Shown: piece after piece, positions 11,532 to 22,874 of the stretch
How the letters are laid out: each line of letters starts with the position of its first letter
How positions within the stretch are numbered: position 1 is the first letter of the stretch
DNA from: Isoetes taiwanensis
Taxonomy: Eukaryota > Streptophyta > Lycopodiopsida > Isoetales > Isoetaceae
DNA length: 64,000 bases
Assembly: GCA_021234155.1 (NCBI GenBank)
Contig: JAJEKV010000010.1
Span: 19,009,418-19,073,417 of the forward strand
Reading direction: 5' to 3'
The notes under the pieces: generated by a model
Told to the model about the DNA's origin: nothing
Database searches by the model: none
Seen by the model: only the letters and a program-made list of their open reading frames with translations
Program-made: the position numbers and the translations under genes

Positions 11532-13544
11532 GCTTTGTGATTTCTAAGACTTGCTGACTTGCAAATCTAAGATAAGGAAGGCAGCATTTCCGGAACAATG
11601 CATGGAAAATGAGACTTCCCCGACTCATGGAAATAACCTAAGATTTATTTTGTCAGTGCCTATCCCAAGAGCAACAAACAAATATTTAATGCTAAATTTA
11701 TAAGCCTGGAAACAATGAAATGCGGCATTCTACCTACTAGATTCCCCACGAAATTACATAAGAACGCAAAAAAAAAAAAAAAAAAAAAAAAAAACCTCAC
11801 CTTGCCTCAGGCAAAGGCAATCCAAGTAACAAAACGTGAGCCCGAAATCATGTCTTCAGCTTGCATGTCTTCAAAGCACTCCAAGGCAAGATATCCATGA
11901 TCCATCAGCATGATCATTGTAACCTATAATCATTGCAAGCATTTCGCTGTGAAAATTGCATGCCCCTTTTCTGGGTTTATGCGTTCATGCATATTGCACA
12001 AGCACCCTGCAAATTTGCCATATCTCAGACCTTCAACTCCAAAAACACAGAACTCAGATGAAAAAACAAAGGGAAGAATAAAGAACGGGGCTGCCATAGC
12101 CATACCTTGGGCAATTTGGAACTTCCTCGGGTGCTCCAGATTAATAAGCTAGAGCTTGCTTGCTTGCAGAGAAAGAAAGACATGCAAGCCCGGGCACAGT
12201 TGTGGTTAACGATTTTGAAGCTATTGTTGCAATGGCTGGAGCGATGTTGAAGCTGCTATTGTATAGCTAACGATGTTGAAGGTCTTCTATTGTCTTTTAT
12301 GGGTCCGGAACTGCTTGCAGTGGCATGCAAGCCGCTGTGGCTCACAATATTTAAAGGTCCTGCGATTTTTGTGTTTAGGGTTACTTACACCATTACCAGC
12401 GAAAGCAAGCACATAACTGATTATTTGTTGTTAGATTTCGCTGAGCAGAGGTTTGCAGAGCTGCAGAGCATATTTTGCCCAGCTACAATCATGTGCATAT
12501 AAGCTTATTCGATTGATTTTTCTACCGAGCGCCCAATGCTGAGCTTCTTGATTTGCGGTGGCTTCAACCTGATTCTGAGCTTGGGCCTTTGCTCCTGTTT
12601 TAGCCAATGCATGGGCCTGCGCTTGCTATGGATGCTGGGAAGCTGTCTTAGATGCATAGTTTATATGAAATTTCAGAAAGAATGAGTTGTTACGTTCATA
12701 AGAGAGCCTACTCTCACGCATTCTGTAGGCCAAATTTGCCCCAATCTCTGCTCTTTAAGTGTGCCGAAGTAGGCCCTGATCATTTGAGTTTTTTCCATCT
12801 TTAAGTGTGCCAGACTTCTCGATTCCAATCCGGTCGGAGCTGGTTCCCGCAGAAGAGTGCAGCAGGGATGCAAATCTTGTGGACGGTGAATCGTTGCCAA
12901 AGAGGGGTCGTATGATTGTTTTTTTTTTATTTCTTTTTTTTGAAGTACACGTGTTGCGCTCAAATTGTTCTCTGAGACGGAAATATTGCCTTATATATGT
13001 CATGATAAGCATTTAATATCCACGGATGCAAAGCCAATAAAAATTTATATTTCATATAATAGGTTCATAATGCGTCTTAGCATATTTGGTATAGTCGTGC
13101 GATTCTTGCTTAGGGTGCAAGAGGTCCGAGCAAGCAGGTTGCTAGATGGGAACATGTTGCATTTCATAATGAGCAATCTGTTGATTATGCTACTAGTGCA
13201 TTTGGTTACTTGACAGAGAAACCAAGCGTACTAACAGTTTCAGGCCCAGGCTGCGTCCATAGTCTTGTTGGTCTTACTTGCCATGATCAACACATGGCCT
13301 CTTGTAATGATATCTGAATCATGTATACAAGACGATGTCATGGTCTATTATATTCTTTAAATAAAGCCGATTGTATATGCATTGCATTTATTATAGTAGG
13401 TCGCATTTAATTAAAGTGGGACAAATCTCGAAATTTGGGACTCAGACTGAAAATGGGATGCATGCAAAAAAAAAAAAGTTGCCATTGAATCATTATTAGA
13501 TTTTTCCTTGATAACATAAGAATAATATTTACACACGACAATCT
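11532..13544. other. non-genic stretch; A-tract 11768-11794
   Basis: No supported gene. A 27-base A-run at 11768-11794 may be the tail of a plus-strand retroelement whose body I cannot recognise. T-rich runs lie at 12919-12940. Small ORFs here lack domains and conserved features. Confidence 0.5.
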
Positions 13545-13550
13545 GAGAAA

Positions 13551-13802
13551 ATGAAGGGGGGTGGTGGAGAAAGAAGAGTAGGAAGGAAGGGGAGACAGGA
13601 GGGAGGGAGGGAGGGAGGGGAAAGGCAAAGGAGCAAAGGGGAAAGGCAAAGGGCAAAGGGGAGGGCCCGAGCAAATGGGGAGGGAGGGAAGGGAGGAGGG
13701 GGAAGGGCAAAGGGGGGGGAGGAGCAGTGGTCTCTTGGGAAAGGGAGGGGGGGAAGGGCAAAGGGGAGGGCGGGGCATGGAGAAGAGGAGGAGGGGCAAA
13801 AA
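13551..13802. repeat. G-rich purine tract on the plus strand
   Basis: About 250 bases are almost pure purine on the plus strand: gggagg, gggaaa and ggcaaa words with many runs of three or more G. The internal period is irregular (around 10-20 bases). The sequence could form G-quadruplex or triplex DNA. ORFs running through it (Gly/Arg/Lys-rich one way, Pro/Ser/Leu-rich the other) follow from composition and are not genes. Confidence 0.85.
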
Positions 13803-13846
13803 CAACTATTCGAAAAACTAAAAAGATTAAGTAGATAACTTAAATA

Positions 13847-13905
13847 ATATAATTAATTAATTAATTAAACAATAAATAATTAATTAGTTAAATAATTAAT
13901 TAAAT
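13847..13905. repeat. (TTAA)n-type AT repeat
   Basis: Degenerate taat/taattaa tandem words directly downstream of the purine tract; simple-sequence DNA. Confidence 0.8.
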
Positions 13906-14057
13906 AGGTGAGTTCTTTCTCGCCTCACGAGGCGAGAATGGGCAGGATTGAGGATTCCTCCCTTCTGTGCTCCCAAAATCTTCATTATCCTATCCCATGG
14001 CATAGAATAAACCTTTGACCCATTTGGGTGGAGCTGTAGAGCCGAAATGACATCAAA

Positions 14058-14606
14058 ATGCTGCATCCAGAGGCGACAATAATGCATTTTACGGCTCCAT
14101 GGCTGGTGCCGAATTCGCTAAATCTGGCGAGGTCAACTGGGCGCCAGATTCAAATGTCGTCTTTGGAGCTGCTGTATTTATATCAGAAGCCATGGTCGAG
14201 TTTCCAAACTCCCTCGACCTCTGTTTCTGTTTCTGTGATGGAAGAAACGGCCTCTGTTTCTGTGATGGAAGAAGCGGTAATTGAAGAAGAGTGCGCTGGC
14301 CAAGGCCATGCTGCTGGAGTACTTGGAGATCATCCACGAAGATGTCTGCTTAAGTTATTAGCGCAGGTCATGCTCCATATGGCCAAGATCTCCAGCCATC
14401 CGGACCTACCGGCCGCTCACGAATACGAGGAGCAGCACCATGTTTCTGTTTCCTTTGTCAGATGTGAAGGATGCTTGCTTTCTTTTCTGTTGTCAAATAA
14501 CAAACCTTCGGTCATAGCAGAACTCAAGGAAATGTTTAAGCTAGAACAGAGCTTTGCTGAAACTTTGGACAAGTTCCAGAGCTCTGCCGGTGATTTCATA
14601 GCATAA
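14058..14606 (+). CDS. hypothetical ORF, 182 codons
   Basis: An open frame of 182 codons with no family I recognise. It holds a duplicated short unit (SVSVMEE twice, from a repeated ctgtttctgtgatggaagaa) and ends in a possible helix, KPSVIAELKEMFKLEQSFAE. Composition is more balanced than in neighbouring chance ORFs. There are no visible splice signals, and locally duplicated DNA follows. It may be a captured gene fragment or chance. Confidence 0.25.
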   Translation: MLHPEATIMHFTAPWLVPNSLNLARSTGRQIQMSSLELLYLYQKPWSSFQTPSTSVSVSVMEETASVSVMEEAVIEEECAGQGHAAGVLGDHPRRCLLKLLAQVMLHMAKISSHPDLPAAHEYEEQHHVSVSFVRCEGCLLSFLLSNNKPSVIAELKEMFKLEQSFAETLDKFQSSAGDFIA

Positions 14607-15230
14607 AGGGGAAGCTCTTTGCAGGGGAAGCTCTAGCGAACTCCATAGCTCCGCCCAGCGAAAGGCTCCAAGAATCAGAGTGCTCAGAATCTCCATCGAA
14701 CTCTATATCCTTGTCCAGCGAGAAGCTGCAAAAACCAGAATGCTCAAATGTATCTTTAGCTTAAATTTTTACAGACCTCTTTGCAAGGGAAGCTCCATCG
14801 AACCCCAAAAACTCTGGCGATTCTGCTCCGGCCGCTCCCTTATCTCCTATCTGCCGCCATGGTCCGACCATAGCCAAGAAAAGGAGGTATTGCAAGATCC
14901 AAAGGGCAAAGCGCCGGGATGCCAAGAAAAGGAGGTATTGCAAGATTCATAGGGCGGCCGGGATGCAAGATTCAAAGGGCAAAGCGCCGGGATGCCGCCA
15001 TGGTTCGACCATAGTCAAGAAAAGAAGGCATTGCAGGTGATGCGTTCTTCTGCTTGATGTCTTTTGACGATTCGTTCTTCTGCTTGATGTCTGCTTGACG
15101 ATTCTAGGGTGCTTGACGATTCTAGGGTATTAATCTATGGTTCCTGCTCCGCATCCACACCAAGACTCCGCATTCGCATGTTTTTCCTGCTCCGCATCCA
15201 CACCAAGACTCCGATTCACGTAGAATCACT
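14607..15230. repeat. cluster of local direct duplications
   Basis: Several short imperfect tandem duplications lie side by side: gaagctc..agcgaa units (14607-14740), aagaaaaggaggtattgcaag with gcaaagcgccgggatgcc (14876-15035), gacgattc/ttcttctgcttgatgtc units (15040-15130), and tcctgctccgcatccacacc twice (15140-15210). Replication slippage is the simplest cause. No gene is supported. Confidence 0.65.
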
Positions 15231-15333
15231 TGAGGAATCAATTTGGTCGGAGCTATGGCTATGGCAGATTATGGCAGCTTCTTCCAAGTGGTACAACGGT
15301 ATCTCCGGCTCAAAGGTGTGTACCAAATTTTAA

Positions 15334-16129
15334 AATTTAAAAATGGGTGGGAAAAAAAAGCGGGGTATAGAAATAACATTGGAAAAAAATAAAAAATATC
15401 ATATATGGGGGTATATTTGAAAAATAAGGATGTCCAACATAATAATTGGTGTTGAAATCGGTAATGATAGGCTAGAGAGATATTAATTTAAAATTTTAAA
15501 GTTTTAGACCTTGAAAGAAGATTGTTTAAAATAAAATTAGAAACTTCCTTAGCAATACTTTCTTGTCATCTAAAACATGGTTGTTGTATGCTTCTTTGTT
15601 GTAGACTCTATAGGATCATTCTTGGGGTATGTTCTATGGGCACAACCTAGACTGAGGAGATTTCCTAGGAATGCCTTGGGTTTTTTTTAAAGGATGTGGC
15701 CAACGTCTAGGGATGACATAAGAAACAATGGCACCACCCCAAATGTACCAAATCCTTTCCTTTTCAAAAGTATATGCCCCCCCCCCCCCTCAAATTTCAA
15801 CTTTTAATGGGTAGAGAAGCTCCATGGAGTATGGAGTGCACTTAAGAAAGGGGTGTCGAGTGGCCATAAAACACTCGGTTAGGATGAGATAAGTTGAAAA
15901 ACTTATAAATGATTAAAATCTTAATGTAATTTTTTCTCTCTTAGAACTGTGCATTTCGCTCTTAGCTGCTTTTCTCGACCTTAGGTCTATTTTTCATGGA
16001 AAATACGTAGGAAATTTATGGGGAGGGTACTTTTTCATAGAAAATACATAGGATGTTTGAAGGTTATTCATTTTCGACCTTCTCGGACCACGAGCTTTGA
16101 AATTGCCCTTTTTTACTCTTATTTTGCCT
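15334..16129. other. non-genic stretch
   Basis: AT-rich sequence with a C-run at about 15777-15790. I see no gene or mobile-element end. Confidence 0.5.
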
Positions 16130-16745
16130 TTTTCGACTTTCGCTGTCGAGAGAAAGGCCCTCAAACTTGCATTTTTTCTTTTTGCTGCCTTTCTCAACTC
16201 ATGAATGAAAGGCCTTTTGACTTTAATTTGATTTTGTCGGAAGGCCTTTCTGCGAATGAAGTCTCAGCACTCAAACTCGCTGAGTCTTAGAAGTCGAAGG
16301 CCTTTTCGACTCGCGTCGAGTCGAAAGGCGTACTCAAAAAAAAATGCGGGTTTTAGGGGTCGAGAAGGCCTTTCTCGACTTCGCGAGTCGAGAAAGTCCT
16401 TCGACCCCCCAAACTGCGTTTAACTTTTTGGTGCCTTTTCGACTTCGCGAAATGGTGAAAGGCCTTTGACCCTAAGACTGCTTTTTTTTTGTTGCCTTTT
16501 CGATTTCGCGAGTCGAGAAAGGCCTTCCCCCCTAAAACCTGCGTTTTTTGCTTTGGTTGCCTTTTCGACTTCGCCGAGTCGAAAGGCCTTCACCCCTAAA
16601 CGCATTTTTTGCTTTGGCGCCTTTCTCGACTTCGCGAAGTCGAAAGGTCTTCGACCCCTAAAAACTGCGTTTTTGCTTTGGTCGCCTTTCTCAACTCGCG
16701 CGAGTCGAGAAAGGCTCTCGCTTTGTATTTTTCAAAAATGGCCCT
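16130..16745. repeat. tandem array of CGA-rich hairpin units
   Basis: About seven clear copies (from roughly 16285), plus two degenerate ones upstream, of a 60-67 base unit. Each unit holds an inverted repeat of the type cctttctcgact - tcgcg - agtcgagaaagg followed by a linker like ctgcgttttttgctttggt. Copies are centred near 16300, 16380, 16445, 16510, 16575, 16635 and 16695. ORFs across it are by-products of the repeat. The copies differ in arm length and loop, so the array is old or evolving by conversion. Confidence 0.8.
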
Positions 16746-16789
16746 AAGAACTGTGTTTTATTTTAATTTTTTTGCCTGTAGCATCACTT

Positions 16790-17090
16790 CACTAACTTGG
16801 TTTTGTCTTTTGCAGTCCTTATCTCGACCAGATAGTACATGCTTGGGAGCAATGAAAAGACCAGTTCATTGAAGAAAGATGCCGAGAAGAGGGTGGTGAC
16901 ATCAGTTGGACATACAAGCACGTGGCCTATGAAGGAACTCCTCATACAAATTTCTATCGTCAGTAAGTTGCTCCGTAACTTGGACAGAGCTCCACGCGTC
17001 GTTTGCACTAGGTGGTTCATGTGTGAAGAGGGTGTAATCATTGTGATAATACGACCACTATGGTCGCTTCACCCACTGTAATATATATTG
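16790..17090 (+). other. possible terminal-exon remnant
   Basis: A splice-acceptor-like ttgtcttttgcag ends at 16815. An open frame with a charged start (SNEKTSSLKKDAEKRVV) follows from about 16839 and runs to a stop at 17079-17081. A taatatatattgtaatgag stretch lies downstream. No family recognised; it could be the end of a gene whose upstream part was replaced by the CGA repeat array. Confidence 0.2.
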
Positions 17091-20000
17091 TAATGAGCCC
17101 ATTTATAAATATAAGGTATCTCAAAACTAGTATTTTTTGGTGATTAAGTAAACAATGTGCTTAATTTTTGTTGGAATTTGTGATCTCTTGTCTACCCACC
17201 TAAGAAAATAGAGCCAAAATGTCTTGGTAAAGGAATTCACCCTCACGCGAAAAACTCTTATTTTGAATGACAAATAAGCCCCAAAACAGGGACTCGACTC
17301 GCTATCCAAGAAAACTGGGAGAAAGCTTGGATGCACAGTAACAGACAAAAATTCGAATTAAGGACAGTTAACCATCATTCAGTTAAATTGAGATTATGTC
17401 TTAATTTTGGGACAAATTTCATATTGCATGTTTTTAGTAGCATATTCAAATTCACACATTTCACCTCAAAATTATGAAAACGTAATATCATGTTATTTAC
17501 AAAATAGTCAATATTTCACAATATAGCACCATATCATAAAAACGTGAATAAAAAATTTACATAGTTATTCAACTTTCTTCAAGCACCCCCAATGATATCA
17601 TAGCCTTCTTCCTCCAGTTTTCTAGTGCTTTTCTCATCTTTCTCCAGTTTTCCAAAGTAAAAACTTTCTTAGCATATATCTTCTCAACTCAGAGCTACAA
17701 TATTCAAGGAATGGATATTAGTCGCTCAAAATCCATGTAAGAGAGACTCACAACAAGTGGATATATAAGATTTTCCACCCACCTAAATCATGCTACTACA
17801 TTCAACATGATTTTAAAGTGCAAGAAGTCTTAATAAAGATAGCAATAACGTTTTCTATATAAGATAAAAGGGTATAGCTGTAGAAGACTTACTAAGAAAG
17901 ATAGATAGAAAAATAGATGTTATCCCAAAAATGCTTTAGAAATTTTGAACGTGCTTTTTGTACCTACACAAACATAGTAACAATAGCTTAGATAAGATGG
18001 ATAAGACTTTACGCAAAATTATTTAGTTTATTCTACCTTCGATCCCAACTGTCTAGATTCTTAGGTATTAGAATTCTCAATGGCTATATCAGGGCGCTAT
18101 ATCAGGCCACGACATCTCCAAAAACGAGTCCAAGCAACATAAAATAAGCTAAAAAATAAGAAACAAATAGTACGCGCTTGGCGTGGCTTTTTTATGGCTC
18201 AAAACTAAAGAATGTTGTCAAAATGACTAAAACTCCTAGGCAGAAGAATTTTAAAATCAGAGAGATTCTTTAAAGAAATCAAGAAAAAGAAGCCCATACG
18301 ATTGCAATGTCACCGCCTCGGCAAGCAGCATGAAGCTATTGAAGAATCAAATTGACGAAAGAAATCTTACCTTACAGATATGGAATTGGAGCCGTTTTCT
18401 CTGTCTCAGCCAAGAACTTTTCCTATTTTGTGAAAAGCACCAAATTTATTTGTGCCCCATTGATATAGACGCCTCTTCATGCCATTGCCTAGCATGCTTG
18501 CTTTCTGTAGTGTTGCTGGCTGCATCAAGGATTTTGGATTGATCAAAAATATTATACGATATACAAGGACTTGGATTGTTATGCGTGGTACCTGTAAACA
18601 TTTTGCATCAGATAGGCCTTCTACTCATCCGACGCTTATGAGTCTTTCAAAGCAGGTTCGTATTACTTGCACTTGCCTATTCTTTATTTCTGCTTTGCCA
18701 GCCCCTTTGCTCTACCGATGCTTTCCGAGGAAAAAAAAAATTCGATTCATCCAATCCAATGAGCGATTCTACAAAGCATACGGTTCAAGTCAATCCCTGG
18801 TTCAAGTCTTTCTACCCTGTGTTTGGGTGCTATCATTTAGATTCGGCCACGTCACACAATTCAAATTCAAAATGCACAAAATTCGAACTCACATTTTGTG
18901 CTTCTTTTTGTGCTTTCTCTGGTATCTTCTTGCTCGATCCATGGCTTTTTCTTGCATCCTTTCACTTTGCAGATTTGATATTTGGATTTGTCATCAACAT
19001 TGCTCCCTGGATTTGTAATCAATCGTTCTGTTGGGTCAGCAGACGCGCCACAGTTGCTGATTCCAAAGCTTCAGACGGACGGCCATTTCGTATACAGAAA
19101 AAACAGTGTACATTGTTGTTCTGCGACATTAATCCAGATAAACAGCGTTTGAATCTGGGAAAAGCTCTCAGAGTGGAAAACAAAGTCTGTTGAATCGTCG
19201 GAATGGATCATCAAATCGCCGGAATGAAAGTAAGAGCAGTTGAATCACCAAAAGAAAATCGTACCTTTTGCAACAGCAGACTGCGCACGCGGCAAGGTTG
19301 ATCGGACGGAGATAGCAGAACAATATGCTGCAAAAATCAAGGGTTACCAGCACCTCTAGTCTGGAGCAAATTCATTATACAGTCTGTAGCAAATTAAAGA
19401 TATAGTTTTATCTCCGTTCTGAAGGTTTTTTTCTAGATCGGCTCTTTTGCTGATTCAAGGCTTTCATTCTAATGTCTGTGCCCATCTAATCCGGCAAAGG
19501 TACGCTCTTTCCAATCTGCCCATTTTAGAAATAACAGGTGTTCTATTGCCCTCCAAATGTTGTCATCTTTGAACGCATACTGATCGTCTGCTTTCTACTG
19601 CAAGGCCATTTGAGCAAGAACGGTCTGCCCAATATTCCTCTAGTCAAAATCCATCTGAGATTTGAAAAAATCCATCTAGCTTTGAGCTTTTAGCAAATCA
19701 ATATGGTGCAAACCGGCATGTGCAAAAGCTTTGAGCGCATTGGTGGCAAATGGATCTCTGCAAATCTTGTGTTCTGAGCCGATGGGTCTGCAAATGCTTT
19801 GGTTTGAGCCAATGGGTCTGAGCAAATGGACCCTTGAATAACTCCATTGTTGGGAATCCGTCATGTGATGACCTGATTGATTGCTCCATGTTGTGGTCAG
19901 GTTCGTTCTCCTGTATTTGATGTTCTAATTTCGACACCTGAAGTTCGAGGTAATTTCAAATCTGTAGGATAAAATTTCATGTACATAAGCTTGTGTTTTT

Positions 20001-20317
20001 CTAAATCAGATCGAAGTTTCTGCTTAGTTTTTAAGGGTTCTTGGAGTTGGGTTTATTTCTCACGCAAACAAGGTACATGATCCATGGTTTTGAGATGCGG
20101 AGGAAATAAAAACACGCCAAAGCGTGATTTGCGAGCACATGCTTTTGCAATTATTTTTGAGTAATTTGCAACTTAGCAACATGAAAGATTCATGATGGCT
20201 TCATCCGCGAGTAGTAAAGGCAAGACTCTCATGCGGAACTTCCAATATGGTTTTTTTTTTTTTTTAAGCTGGATTTTTCTCTGTCTTCTAAGCTTCACAT
20301 CTATAGGATGATTATCT
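17091..20317. other. non-genic stretch, about 3.2 kb
   Basis: AT-rich DNA with short ORFs only. A 144-codon frame at 18759-19193 has hydrophobic and Cys-rich composition but no recognised domain, start context or splice support. A T-run lies at 20252-20266. I find no LTR or LINE ends. Confidence 0.45.
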
Positions 20318-20600
20318 TTGGCCAATACACGCTTTTTAGCGTGATTTGTTTTGTTTTATATAACCAAATGTCCTCTACAATATTATATTGGCTAATACAC
20401 ACATGGCGTGAATTATGCTGGCCAATACACGCTTGGCGTGAATTGTTTATTCCATGACCAAGTTCTACCTACAATATTATGCTGGATAATACACGCCTGG
20501 CGTGATTTGTTTGTTCTATAGCCAGGTTCTATCTGCAATATTATGCTGGCTAATACACGCTTTGCGTAATTTGTTTTGTTTCATAACCAGGTTTTAGTTG
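20318..20600. repeat. tandem repeat with acacgc/gcgtg mini-hairpins
   Basis: Five copies (starting near 20320, 20390, 20420, 20484 and 20548) of a roughly 65-70 base unit; the second-to-third interval is short. Each unit reads ggctaatacacgc-ttgg-cgtgaattg, then tgttytataaccaggttcta and tacaatattatg. The acacgc..gcgtg part can pair with itself. Non-coding. Confidence 0.8.
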
Positions 20601-22257
20601 TTTGGATCATGTAGAAAATTAGAGGAACTTGATGACGAGTTTGAACAAGAGGTACCTGAATCATTGAATCAGATAAGTCACGAGGGCCTTTTCTAAGGAA
20701 ACTCTAAGGATAGCTTGGAAAATCTAAACAATTGGTTACGTTGTGCAGTCATCAACTTTCAGCAAGTTTTTCTTTCATCTTGTTGTTCATGCTTAGAAAC
20801 AAACTGGGGAATTTCGAGTGTCAATCTTAGTTTGGTCCATCCTAGGCCACTTCAAAGGCCCATCAATGGAGCCAGACTCAGAGCTAAATTCGACCGGATG
20901 TAATGGAGATTCGACGCCATAAGCTCGTCCTTGGTGCTTCGACATCTATAATTCATCGCAATGGTTGAGAATTTGAAGATGGTTATACTCCAAAGGTCAT
21001 GTGGTCATGAGGTGAAAAACAAGACCAAAAGAACCTCTGATTAAATGTTCCTCAAATTAAACTAAGTTTTTTAGTGTATTTTTGGTGAAGTAAAAAATAG
21101 TATTTATTATCAAAACCTCAGGTAATTGGCATTATTGGTTTTGGATTTAACCATATTCTTGTTGTTGTATATTTTCCTAAATAAACTTGTAACATTGATA
21201 ATTTTTTGGTCTATCACTCTACGATACAACGTTATTAATTCTAGGAAGTTTGTGTCTTTTATTATAATATCTCAAGTAAGATAAAAAGTACCCTACGAAA
21301 ATGCAACATAAATGAGATTTCATGATTGCAAACAACTAGCTCAAAAACCAATTTTTCATTACGAAATGACTATAGGTTGGCGTGATTTTGGAGTTGACAT
21401 AATCCCAATTTAATTGGATGATGGTTAGTTTTCGGGTCGGGGTGCTCCTTTTTGTGTAAAATAACAGAGTTCTGAAAAAAAGTGGGAATGGAATGAGTCC
21501 CACTTTAATTAAATACGACTTTAGTTCTTTTACCGTGCTATCTACTGAGGATCTATTGTAGTTCTTCTATGCTATGCATTGCTCTTTCAGACCTACAACA
21601 CATTCCAAAAAAAATGTTGTGTGTTATATCAATGTCTACAGGGGTGTTACATTAATGCTCCACACTAACCCAACCTTTTTGTTTGGTATTAAATGTCACA
21701 AATTAGAACCGTTAACTTATAATGGTTTGTTACTTGCTTGAACTCCTAACTAGCTTAGCATCTATATTTAGGTTCTTTTAATAATCTAATATTAAATAAA
21801 TTATTACATTTCGTTTCAATAGGTATTTGGATTGTCTTTGATGGCTAAGATCAATTATAAATCCAAATCGACATTAGAATCTAATTTCTTTATACTAATT
21901 TTTTGGAATTTAACAAAAACATATATCAAAAAAGCCAATACCAAGCAAAAATATCTTTAGATATGCTAATTATATTTTAGAAGGTGCCAAAACACACTTA
22001 GATTAATTGAATTGAATTGAATTGAATTGACTAATGATTTGTCCATCAAGGAGGGCAATTTAGAAAAGGAAAAGGAATTATTAGAGAAGAACAAGTCATA
22101 AATTGTTTAAAGAGTGGGACTTACTACATAATGGGGGCAATGCATGACCAATGTCCCCTATTGTAGAATGACATCATTATTCTTTAGATATTTGATACAA
22201 ATGTACATTTACCTAAGTATACAAAATAAATACTAACAAATACATAAGGTACTATAT
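20601..22257. other. non-genic stretch; (GAATT)n at about 22006-22030
   Basis: AT-rich sequence without a supported gene. It contains a short GAATT microsatellite. Its end may include the 3' untranslated region of the minus-strand gene at 22258. Confidence 0.5.
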
Positions 22258-22874
22258 TCATGAAGCAAAGTGAGAGCTGATAGTCAATATGCAAATAACC
22301 ATGCCACCTCCCACAAGGGAAGCAAGGGGAATGATGGTGGTTTCTGACCAGACGTTACCACTAAACATGGAACCGAATTTGATGAAAACAATACATACAA
22401 GCGAGAGGAAGAGAAATATGCCTCCAAGAATGGATCCAATAGCAGAGGCAAGCACACCCCAAGCAAGTGACCTTTTCTGTATTTGAAAATTTCCAATTGT
22501 CCTTGTTTTTCTACCTTCTAAGATACCATAAATATTTAGGCCATAAGCAACAAAGCTTGAGAAGAAGAATGAACCAAATGCAAGCATTTCAAAGGTAAGA
22601 AGATAACGCGAGGTGCTAGAAAAGATGCAACTATTTGTCAAGGACAATCCTATAAAGATCGCAGCGGCAAAAGTAGAATTGATACTTGAAATTGGATCTA
22701 GAGTGTTATTTAATATGGTAATCATAGAACTATCCACAATTTCTAATTGTTGATCCCCTTGCTCCCCTCGTACTAGTAACCTATGGAAAGGAAAAAAAAC
22801 ATTATTCAGAACTAAATTGACAGGACAACCACAGATAAGTGAATCTTGAACTTCTATTACCTTTGATCTGCCAT
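22258..22874 (-). CDS. four-helix membrane protein, two exons, 178 residues
   Basis: This is the most convincing intact host gene. Exon 1 is 22861-22874 (MADQ plus two bases), the intron 22781-22860 (80 bases, GT..AG, ending tttccatag), and exon 2 22258-22780. The spliced frame is open to a TGA and encodes 178 residues. After a polar N-terminus (LLVRGEQGDQQLEIVDSS) come four hydrophobic segments: around STFAAAIFIGLSL, a Phe/Ser-rich helix near FGSFFFSSFVAYGL, GVLASAIGSILGGIFLFLSL, and LASLVGGGMVICILTI. Between helices two and three is a basic loop (EGRKTRTIGNFQIQKRS). The layout and 'SINSTFAAAIFIGLS' recall small plant membrane proteins of the MEE60 kind, but I am not sure. A membrane location is inferred; function is unknown. 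A TATA-like taatatatcc lies about 110 bases upstream. Confidence 0.72.

Noticed and set aside
12673-13016. ORFs at 12673-13016 on both strands
   Set aside because: Short, overlapping on both strands and crossing T-runs; nothing recognisable.
13407-13838. Long ORFs on both strands through the purine tract
   Set aside because: Open only because of composition (Gly/Arg/Lys or Pro/Ser/Leu); no start context or domain.
16018-16872. Several ORFs across the CGA hairpin array
   Set aside because: They follow the tandem repeat in all frames and change frame with each unit; not genes.
18479-19193. Overlapping ORFs of 179 and 144 codons
   Set aside because: Two frames compete, composition is hydrophobic/Cys-rich as in random AT-rich DNA, and there is no domain or splice support.
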